A stretch of 20,832 bases of DNA from a virus: positions 1 to 20,832 of IMG/VR virus record IMGVR_UViG_3300021373_002313. One strand, given 5' to 3'. A program made the position numbers and the translations under genes. Shown piece after piece: positions 14,433-20,701 of the stretch (the first letter of the stretch is position 1; each line of letters opens with the position of its first letter). The notes beneath the pieces were generated by a model that saw only the letters and a list, made by a program, of their open reading frames with translations, did no database searches and was not told where the DNA came from.

Positions 14433-15067
14433 ACTGTGATTTGCTCCATATCATTTTCAGCTCTTGTGATTGATTGTAATCTCATTACGTCTGCCAATAT
14501 ATCCCAAGCTGAATCATGTGCTTTAAATACAGAATCCCATTTATCTTCATTAGCACAAGGAGGGAATCCATTCTTCTTCAAACCAAAATCAAACTTTGCA
14601 TCAATAAAAGTTCTTGTATCTCTAACTTTCCAATGTTGTAAGTGTGATTGTAAATGATTTACTTTATTCTGAGATTTAAATAATCTTTCCAGAATAACTG
14701 GGTCAAATGAATTAGACCTTGACCACCAAAAATCAATCTTTGGGCTATCAATTAAAAAATCTGTGAATTGTTTTACAAAATCAGCAACAGATAAATCAGA
14801 ACTCTTAGGAGCAATATTCTTTCTTACTTCAGAATCCTGCTGCGACCAAAAGTCCAATGTACCTTTATCAACTACCCAATTGTAATTCTTGACTTGCTCC
14901 GATACATTCAATTTGAATTTCTTCACCTTGAATACATCGCCTAAATTGTATGGATCGTCAGACGTAAACTTGTCCCATTGAAATACCATTACTGACATAT
15001 CAATGACAGCACAATTATGTACGTCTTGACCCATTGTTTCAAAGTCTATTATTAAATCATTTCTCAT
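14429..15067 (-). CDS. dexA: DexA-like 3'-5' exonuclease (DEDDh family)
   Basis: 212 residues; T4 DexA is 227. The DnaQ-type active site is complete: D8 and E10 in IIDFETMG, D122 in SRSNSFDPVILERL, and H184 with D189 in HDSAWDILADV, which makes it DEDDh. DexA is a 3'-5' exonuclease that helps degrade host DNA and trims ends. The ATG at 15067 has no Shine-Dalgarno and follows the TATAAT of a perfect promoter by 7 nt, so the mRNA may be leaderless. It begins a new unit with the GT-A gene. Confidence 0.92.
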   Translation of the reverse strand: MRNDLIIDFETMGQDVHNCAVIDMSVMVFQWDKFTSDDPYNLGDVFKVKKFKLNVSEQVKNYNWVVDKGTLDFWSQQDSEVRKNIAPKSSDLSVADFVKQFTDFLIDSPKIDFWWSRSNSFDPVILERLFKSQNKVNHLQSHLQHWKVRDTRTFIDAKFDFGLKKNGFPPCANEDKWDSVFKAHDSAWDILADVMRLQSITRAENDMEQITV

Positions 15068-15074
15068 GGTGTAT

Positions 15075-15103
15075 ATTATACTCTATTTTTTATTGAATGT
15101 CAA
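15075..15103 (-). promoter_or_regulatory. dexA: consensus sigma-70 promoter for dexA
   Basis: TTGACA (15103-15098), 17-nt spacer, TATAAT (15080-15075), just after the methyltransferase stop codon. The expected start site (15067-15069) coincides with or nearly touches the dexA ATG. Confidence 0.8.
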
Positions 15104-15107
15104 TAGT

Positions 15108-16331
15108 TTATGACATAAATTCTTCAAGAGATGGAGTTGTATCTTTTCCGTTAGGGTCAAACTCCATTAATTGTTTATGATTGTTTTGTCTTAAATAAGT
15201 GGTATCAGATAATGTTAGTTCGCCTCTTAAAAATTTACCAATCTCAGAATGTAAATCTCTTGATGTAGGTACAGGAACATTTTGAGCAATATGATTTACT
15301 TTAGGCAATCCACCTAATAGTTCAAAGTCTTCTGGGAATCCCATCATATGTAGAGCTTCACGAATAGTTAATGACCTATCTTCAGTTGGGTGAATCGTAT
15401 CAACCATATTACGACCAATGACTGCATTCATATAATCACCAAAGACATGTACTGAACCATCCCATACACCTAATCCATCAGCATACTTTTTAATTGCGTG
15501 GTCAGAATACTTAATACCTTTTTCATGTCCTGTCTTATGGAACCATTCGTTTGCTTCTTTCATCCAACCTTTTTTGTTAACATAATTGAGAGTTGTCTTT
15601 ACATCTTCTTCTAACATAATCTCTCTTACATCACGGTTTGTTTTTGTTTTAATAAATGTATAGTAAGGTTCTTCAGGTACATTCTTATTAATAATCAAAT
15701 CGTGTTGTAATGCATCATCAGGAATTTCTTTAAGATATTCGGCAAATGATTTACGATCACGGTTATACCAGTTTAATACAGGAGAAGTACTTGACTTCCA
15801 ACCAATCGCAAACGTTCTATCTCGTCCCTGAGGAACTCCATGATATCTCGTTGAGGTTTTATACAGAGATAAAGAATAACCTCTCTCAGCACAAATTTCA
15901 TACAGTCTATTTGCGACTGGACGACCTTTGTTTGTATATAGTGCAGGAGCGTTCTCAACAATAACAACCTTTGCTCCTAAAACATCAATACCATCTTGAA
16001 AGACCTGATACATAAATTCATTCTTTGCACAACCTGCACCTTTACTCTCTGCGGTCGTACCTGTATTTAATTGAGATAAAGCAGCACAAGGTGGAGTACC
16101 TGATACTACATCTACCTTTTTAATTTTAGGATTGTCTGAATCCAATAATACATAAGGAACATCTCTGCCTTTCGTATTCTGTTGATAATTGACATAATGT
16201 GAATCGTTTGCTTCAAACCCACCATAGGAATAAATTGCTTCAGGTGGTTTACCGAAAGCTTTCTCCGCTCCTAGCATTTGTCCACCAATCAGTGGAATTA
16301 GTGGTGCCCATGTTATTTCTTTTTTACTCAT
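15108..16331 (-). CDS. C5-cytosine DNA methyltransferase
   Basis: 407 residues with nearly all motifs of the family: motif I region PLIPLIGGQMLGAEKAF (10-26), acidic motif II at E40, catalytic PPC (80-82) in VVSGTPPCAALSQ, VENAP (125-129), QGRDR (168-172), target-recognition region about 180-315, motif IX RSLTIREALHMMGFP (319-333) and motif X QNVPVP (350-355). It transfers methyl from S-adenosylmethionine to C5 of cytosine. Motif I is unusual: the common FAGIGG is IPLIGG, losing the first glycine. The catalytic cysteine C82 is kept. The ATG overlaps the stop of the GT-B gene by 4 nt, suggesting a shared task. It could instead be a solitary methylase against host restriction. Confidence 0.9.
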   Translation of the reverse strand: MSKKEITWAPLIPLIGGQMLGAEKAFGKPPEAIYSYGGFEANDSHYVNYQQNTKGRDVPYVLLDSDNPKIKKVDVVSGTPPCAALSQLNTGTTAESKGAGCAKNEFMYQVFQDGIDVLGAKVVIVENAPALYTNKGRPVANRLYEICAERGYSLSLYKTSTRYHGVPQGRDRTFAIGWKSSTSPVLNWYNRDRKSFAEYLKEIPDDALQHDLIINKNVPEEPYYTFIKTKTNRDVREIMLEEDVKTTLNYVNKKGWMKEANEWFHKTGHEKGIKYSDHAIKKYADGLGVWDGSVHVFGDYMNAVIGRNMVDTIHPTEDRSLTIREALHMMGFPEDFELLGGLPKVNHIAQNVPVPTSRDLHSEIGKFLRGELTLSDTTYLRQNNHKQLMEFDPNGKDTTPSLEEFMS

Positions 16332-17587
16332 CCGAAAAAGTCCTCAAGTGTTGCAGCAGTTTTCTTTTCGTATTGTGATATATCAGTGGTGATATAATCT
16401 TCATCCATTGCTGTCATAATTTTATTGTTTAAGAATGTCCCATCATATAGTTCAGGCTTACAGATTAGTTTACGCAATCCTTTTACTACTTGTAAATATT
16501 CTTCCTCGTTGTTTAATAACCTCTCCATTCTTTCTTTGAACTCAGCAGGAGTTTTAGGTCTTAAGAATTCTGGAATAGGTAAATGTTTTTGTTCATCATA
16601 AGATGGATGTAAGAAAGGAACTACTCCTGCATGAATCATTTCAATATACTTTGATGTAACCCAACCTGGTGCGATTGGAATAATAAAAGTAAATTTAACA
16701 TTATTCATTTTTGTCATTACATCGTCAAGATGGATTGAACCTTTGAATCTTGCATCGGTTTCGGTATTAGGATGTTCCCATTTACCATAAATTTCAACAT
16801 CTTCAATATCATCCAATACCCATTCTTTTAATAAGTTATATCTTGAAGGTTTAGCTTCATTTAATATAACCATGAAAGGAACATTTCTTTTTGTATTGAA
16901 CTCTTCTTCATATTCATAGTTGATACAAAAACAAGTTTCCATACCTTCGTATGTAGATTTTACTTTTCGTTCATAGCGATGTTGGTCTTCATAATTACGA
17001 ATACTGCTTACTTCGTATTCATAATCGTATTGACCTAAAGACCTATTTGGTAAATGGAATATATCGCGTGATTGATTCATTACATATCGTGGATCATTTA
17101 CAATCTCAACATAATCAGGCTTTTCTTCATTTAACCAAATAGCAATAGGTGATGTATAGTTCTTAGTCATATCAATTACAGATGCAGGTTTACCATCAGT
17201 GATACCTTCTTTCAAATGTTTCACCTGAGTAATTTTACCTGGGATAGTAACTGTTCCAACTTGACCTACCATCAATACAGTGTAGTCTAACTTAAATCCT
17301 TTTGAATTAAAATAGTCAATCACATGACGATAAAATCTATCATCATCGTTATTCTTAATACCTTTCCAAATATCAATTACATTATCATACGGAAACAATT
17401 CCAATACTTCAGATTCATTTAAAGTACTGAAATCGGATCTTCCGATAATATAAAATGTTTTGTCTGGGTTGTTATTTGCGAGTGCAATAAGTACTGTAGA
17501 TGGTTCGTTGTCTCCACCAATAGGAGAGAAACGATTCCTCTTGAACTTGACCGATTTACCGATCTTTCCGAATCCAATGTTTTTCAT
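16328..17587 (-). CDS. GT-B-fold glycosyltransferase, resembling T4 beta-glucosyltransferase
   Basis: 419 residues; T4 BGT has 351 and AGT 400. The C-terminal half shows a GT-B donor domain: VEIYGKW (264-270), FKGSIHLDDVMTKM (281-294), FTFIIPIAPGWVTSKYIEMIHAGVVPFL (299-326) and FKERMERLL (350-358). This runs parallel to T4 BGT (FFGNA, FTGKI, FITLRVWETMASDAV). The likeness is in pattern, not strong identity. The N-terminal half begins MKNIGFGKIGKSVKFKRNRF. The last bases overlap the C5-methyltransferase start (ATGA). DNA-cytosine glycosylation is the attractive reading; a surface-glycan transferase is the alternative. The start region TATATTATGAAA has only a distant GGAA. Confidence 0.7.
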   Translation of the reverse strand: MKNIGFGKIGKSVKFKRNRFSPIGGDNEPSTVLIALANNNPDKTFYIIGRSDFSTLNESEVLELFPYDNVIDIWKGIKNNDDDRFYRHVIDYFNSKGFKLDYTVLMVGQVGTVTIPGKITQVKHLKEGITDGKPASVIDMTKNYTSPIAIWLNEEKPDYVEIVNDPRYVMNQSRDIFHLPNRSLGQYDYEYEVSSIRNYEDQHRYERKVKSTYEGMETCFCINYEYEEEFNTKRNVPFMVILNEAKPSRYNLLKEWVLDDIEDVEIYGKWEHPNTETDARFKGSIHLDDVMTKMNNVKFTFIIPIAPGWVTSKYIEMIHAGVVPFLHPSYDEQKHLPIPEFLRPKTPAEFKERMERLLNNEEEYLQVVKGLRKLICKPELYDGTFLNNKIMTAMDEDYITTDISQYEKKTAATLEDFFG

Positions 17588-17614
17588 AATATAAAATAAT
17601 TCCGTTCTATGTAT

Positions 17615-18049
17615 CTATTTATCAGAACTGACCACACGTTGTCTAAGCTCTGTTGAACTAAATGAATGTCTTCTTCGATTATAATGAACAGGACATAAAC
17701 CTTTACCGGTATGTTCTTGGTCTTTATATTCTTCACCGACAATTCTTATGTCAGGGTTAATTGTTAAAATCATATCAACGATTTCTTGTTCTGTTGTAAA
17801 AGGTATAACCTCGTCAACGTACTTACAAGATGATACCTGTATGTATCTTTCAAAGGGTGTCTGAACAGGCTTATTCTTTGCGTCAGGACGGTCTACAGTT
17901 GGGTCAATCAATAATCCAACAATTAAATAATCGCACAAGGTCTTTGCTTCTTGTAACATTACAATATGACCTGCATGGAATAAATCAAAAGTAGAACATG
18001 TAAATCCTACTTTAAAATCAGACGGTAATTTTTTTCTGTCTAAAAACAT
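17615..18049 (-). CDS. cytidylyltransferase-family nucleotidyltransferase (TagD-like)
   Basis: 144 residues, the size of glycerol-3-phosphate cytidylyltransferase. HxGH is H25-A-G-H28 in TFDLFHAGHIVML, and RHSFSSTELR (127-136) stands for the RTEGISTT signature. Such enzymes make CDP-alcohols or similar from CTP and a phosphorylated small molecule (glycerol-3-P, ethanolamine-P, choline-P). Some relatives use ATP with sugar phosphates, so the substrate is open. AGGAG precedes the ATG. The start overlaps the GT-A gene by 32 nt. Its neighbour at 18940 carries a small-molecule kinase domain that could supply the phosphorylated substrate. Confidence 0.85.
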   Translation of the reverse strand: MFLDRKKLPSDFKVGFTCSTFDLFHAGHIVMLQEAKTLCDYLIVGLLIDPTVDRPDAKNKPVQTPFERYIQVSSCKYVDEVIPFTTEQEIVDMILTINPDIRIVGEEYKDQEHTGKGLCPVHYNRRRHSFSSTELRQRVVSSDK

Positions 18050-18950
18050 TTTCTTCTCCTAAAATTTCTTCAACCCTTTTAGCATAAACATTATATAAAG
18101 GTTCTTTATCAGTTGGTAAGTAATGTATATATGCAGGGAACGATTTGAAGGATACCTTTTCAGGCATCTTAGTTGTCCAAAGTCGAACATCTCCTTTAAA
18201 TCTTTCAACCTTATAACCTTGCTCAACTAACCATTTATAATAAATTGCATATATGTTTTGTTCTATAATCCAATACTTACCACCCATTGTTCTGTTATTC
18301 TTTGCTGAGCCATATTCAGGTGTATCATATTTGCCATGCTTTTTTCTTTGAGTGTATTTGTGTACTCCATCCATGATAAGTATATATGTATCTTTACAAA
18401 CTGCTCTTTGGAAAAACTCAAGATAGTGTTCGTTTTGTGTATGAATTACTTGTCCTGAGTTCATACTAAAATAAGGTTGGTACCTCATTGTTGAAACATC
18501 AATTAAGTCTTTATATAATGGACCAAGTACTGCTTCTACAAACTTACCCATAACTCCTAAAGCAGATTCATTATAAAATACATATTCATCTTCAAAATAA
18601 TGGTCAAGTGGTTTAAGCAATAGAACATCGTCGTCCATCATCATTGCCTTTTTAATTCCAAGTACTTCATGTACATAAGGAAAGACTAACCATTTAATTG
18701 CCACTCCGTATACTTCAAGAATTCTTTCTAACCATTCTTGTTCGAAGAAATGCTTTGTCTTTTCAATCATATCTGTTGCGTAATGAATAGTTATCAGATC
18801 TGATATACTTTCTACGTTATATGACTGTTTCCTATCATCTAAGATAACATGCAACTTGTGATTTGTATCGACATCATACACATTATAGTAATTAAGTAAA
18901 TTGTGTATTCTTTCTATTTTGTTTGAAACTACAAATATATCATTCGCCAT
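18018..18950 (-). CDS. GT-A-fold glycosyltransferase with DDD motif
   Basis: 310 residues from ATG at 18950 (MANDIF); a TTG two codons earlier is also possible. The metal-binding motif is the D-D-D at 106-108 in KKAMMMDDDVLLLKPLDHY, preceded by an aromatic-rich acceptor-side region (VAIKWLVFPYVHEVLG). Later are QPYFSMNSGQVIH, typical of the acceptor loop in GT8/GT32-like enzymes, and AYIHYLPTDK near the end. No signal peptide or membrane helix. It overlaps the HAD-kinase gene by 11 nt upstream and the cytidylyltransferase by 32 nt downstream, so the three genes are tightly coupled. Donor and acceptor are unknown. Confidence 0.75.
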   Translation of the reverse strand: MANDIFVVSNKIERIHNLLNYYNVYDVDTNHKLHVILDDRKQSYNVESISDLITIHYATDMIEKTKHFFEQEWLERILEVYGVAIKWLVFPYVHEVLGIKKAMMMDDDVLLLKPLDHYFEDEYVFYNESALGVMGKFVEAVLGPLYKDLIDVSTMRYQPYFSMNSGQVIHTQNEHYLEFFQRAVCKDTYILIMDGVHKYTQRKKHGKYDTPEYGSAKNNRTMGGKYWIIEQNIYAIYYKWLVEQGYKVERFKGDVRLWTTKMPEKVSFKSFPAYIHYLPTDKEPLYNVYAKRVEEILGEENVFRQKKITV

Positions 18951-19983
18951 TTTCAATCATATCCAAAAGGTCATTAACACATTGAATAATAAAATCTTTA
19001 TCAGGATGGTACTTATATACACGAATAATTTCAGCAGCAACCAAGGTAAGTAATTCATACTTATCAATCCAATGGTTATATGCTAATAGTGTATTGATAG
19101 AAAGATCTTGGTCGGCAGGTGAATACTTATTAATCATTAAGCTTGCGATAAACTTTGCTATGTCAAGTTCACGACAACCAAAAACATTCGGGATAGGGTC
19201 AATTAAGTACATGTTATGATCATTAAACAACATGTTACGTACACCAAAATCTCCATGACAATATCCATATTCTAATTCAATAGATGCCAATCTTTCAACA
19301 ACATCGTTAAATGCAGGGATATCAGCCAACTGAACGTGACCTACAATTCTTGCGATATAATCATCGAACGTTAAAAACTTTTTCGTAACAGGAATTTCAT
19401 CGAATTCATCAAGTGCTTCTTGAATCATTGCTAATGCTTTATACGGAGAATGCTTAAAGAACTCTTCGTCGTGGTCAATGTAATCCATTGTAATTGTATC
19501 ACCAACAACTCTGTGGATTTCTGGAGTAAATACTGCACTACCAGTTTCTTTATACCATTTTGCCACTTCATGAGCATTACTTGCGGTCTTATGTACTAAC
19601 ATACCATCAGTGTAAATATCAGATCCTGATAGACCACCTTCTAATTCTCGAATATCAGCATATATAAAATCTTCAGGTGTAATACCTTTATCATCAATAT
19701 AGTATGCAGCAAGTGGTTTATCAAAAGACAACATATGATATTTTACATGGTGCTTTTCTAACCAAGACCGTATTTGTTCTCCATACTTTTCTTCTGCTTC
19801 AACTCTACTCCTACAAGAAATAGAACCTCGAGCAGTAAAAATATCAACTTGCCAACCTGCATTATATAATTCATTGCATTTTTCAATCAAAGCAATGTTG
19901 GGTTCTGCGTTTTCCCAATCTCTGTTTGATGTAAATGCTAACGTGTCGTCAAAGTCAAGTACTATTCTTTTATGTAAACTCAT
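18940..19983 (-). CDS. HAD phosphatase - APH/choline-kinase-like fusion
   Basis: 347 residues with two domains. Residues 1-110 are a short HAD phosphatase: nucleophile D10 and acid D12 in LDFDDTL, T50 in FTARG, K89 and the D97-D98 pair in YYIDDKGITPEDF, a pattern seen in capsule-biosynthesis HAD enzymes. Residues about 113-340 are an aminoglycoside/choline-kinase-type phosphotransferase: loop GGLSGSD (116-122), K132, Brenner motif CHGDFGVRN (242-250) with D245 and N250, and metal-binding D262 in YLIDP. One domain removes and the other adds phosphate, so it may act on two different intermediates. The gene begins 2 nt after the small membrane protein with only a weak ribosome binding site. Confidence 0.8.
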   Translation of the reverse strand: MSLHKRIVLDFDDTLAFTSNRDWENAEPNIALIEKCNELYNAGWQVDIFTARGSISCRSRVEAEEKYGEQIRSWLEKHHVKYHMLSFDKPLAAYYIDDKGITPEDFIYADIRELEGGLSGSDIYTDGMLVHKTASNAHEVAKWYKETGSAVFTPEIHRVVGDTITMDYIDHDEEFFKHSPYKALAMIQEALDEFDEIPVTKKFLTFDDYIARIVGHVQLADIPAFNDVVERLASIELEYGYCHGDFGVRNMLFNDHNMYLIDPIPNVFGCRELDIAKFIASLMINKYSPADQDLSINTLLAYNHWIDKYELLTLVAAEIIRVYKYHPDKDFIIQCVNDLLDMIENGE

Positions 19984-19985
19984 TT

Positions 19986-20186
19986 TTATTTCTTAAAGAT
20001 AATAGATCTTGTTAGTGCACCAAAGTGATAACAGAAAAAGAGGAATAAAGGAACAAAGAGAGCAATACGAATACTGTCTTTAGTCATATTGATTGCTTCC
20101 ATAAAAAAGATAACGCCTGAGATGGTGGCAACAATAATGCCAACAAATAAAATACCGTAGGCTAGGTCTGTAATAATTTCTTTCAT
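19986..20186 (-). CDS. small two-helix membrane protein
   Basis: 66 residues. Two hydrophobic segments, about 8-31 (AYGILFVGIIVATISGVIFF) and 40-60 (RIALFVPLFLFFCYHFGAL), are joined by a short polar turn (EAINMTKDSI). The C-terminus is basic (FKK), consistent with both ends in the cytoplasm. Good ribosome binding site (AAGGAAA) and start region TATATTATGAAA. It is the first gene after a perfect sigma-70 promoter and so is probably made early. Function unknown; early membrane proteins of this size in T-even phages include superinfection-exclusion (Imm-type) factors, but I see no specific match. Confidence 0.7.
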   Translation of the reverse strand: MKEIITDLAYGILFVGIIVATISGVIFFMEAINMTKDSIRIALFVPLFLFFCYHFGALTRSIIFKK

Positions 20187-20216
20187 AATATAATTTCCTT
20201 GTAAAATTTAATTACC

Positions 20217-20245
20217 ATTATAACAAAACTCTGAGAGTTTGTCAA
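20217..20245 (-). promoter_or_regulatory. consensus sigma-70 promoter with palindrome in the spacer
   Basis: TTGACA (20245-20240), 17-nt spacer, TATAAT (20222-20217), directly after the dCMP deaminase stop. The spacer holds a perfect 15-bp palindrome (20226-20240; arms AAACTCT / AGAGTTT with one central base) that overlaps the -35 by one base. It could be an operator; its position between the two promoter elements would block RNA polymerase if bound. Confidence 0.8.
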
Positions 20246-20248
20246 TAG

Positions 20249-20701
20249 TTATTGAACACTATTTGTTAAAAATTCATAGTCAATGCCTGCTTCTATAAAC
20301 ATTAATTTTGACTTATGAAATGACTCTGACCATTTTTCTGGAATATCATCAGCCGACATAACAATTCTATTTATGCCTACTTGGATAATTCCTTTTGCAC
20401 AGTCGTGGCAAACTGGTAATCCCCACACATATAAGGTTGCATCTTTGAGAGATATTCCGTTATATGTAGCATTATATATGCAATTCATTTCGGCATGTAC
20501 TACAAGATCATATTTAATACTACGATCTTCATACCGATAAGGTGCATCTTCAATACCTAGTGGAAATCCATTATATCCAGTTGCTAGGATACGACGGTCA
20601 GAGTTAACTGCCACCGCTCCTATTTGTTTTGAAGGGTCTTTACTCCAAGAGGATATCTCTCGAGCAACACGCATAAAGCGTTTATCCCACTTTGAGTCCA
20701 T
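20249..20701 (-). CDS. cd: dCMP deaminase
   Basis: 150 residues from ATG at 20701, chosen because GAGGAA lies 7 nt upstream and MDSKWDKRFMRVAREISSWSKDPS is the usual family start. The frame runs further up, but that part overlaps the upstream gene. Zinc ligands and catalytic residues: H69-A-E71 in HAEMNCIYNA, and C98, C101 in GLPVCHDCAKG. It converts dCMP to dUMP, feeding thymidylate synthesis. T4 Cd has 193 residues. It overlaps the upstream thymidylate synthase/hydroxymethylase gene by 20 nt, as expected for enzymes of the same pool. Confidence 0.92.
   Translation of the reverse strand: MDSKWDKRFMRVAREISSWSKDPSKQIGAVAVNSDRRILATGYNGFPLGIEDAPYRYEDRSIKYDLVVHAEMNCIYNATYNGISLKDATLYVWGLPVCHDCAKGIIQVGINRIVMSADDIPEKWSESFHKSKLMFIEAGIDYEFLTNSVQ

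Noticed and set aside
17616-17623. GATAAATA as a late promoter for the GT-B gene
   Set aside because: It is made of the last codons and stop of the cytidylyltransferase and differs from the late box at the first base.
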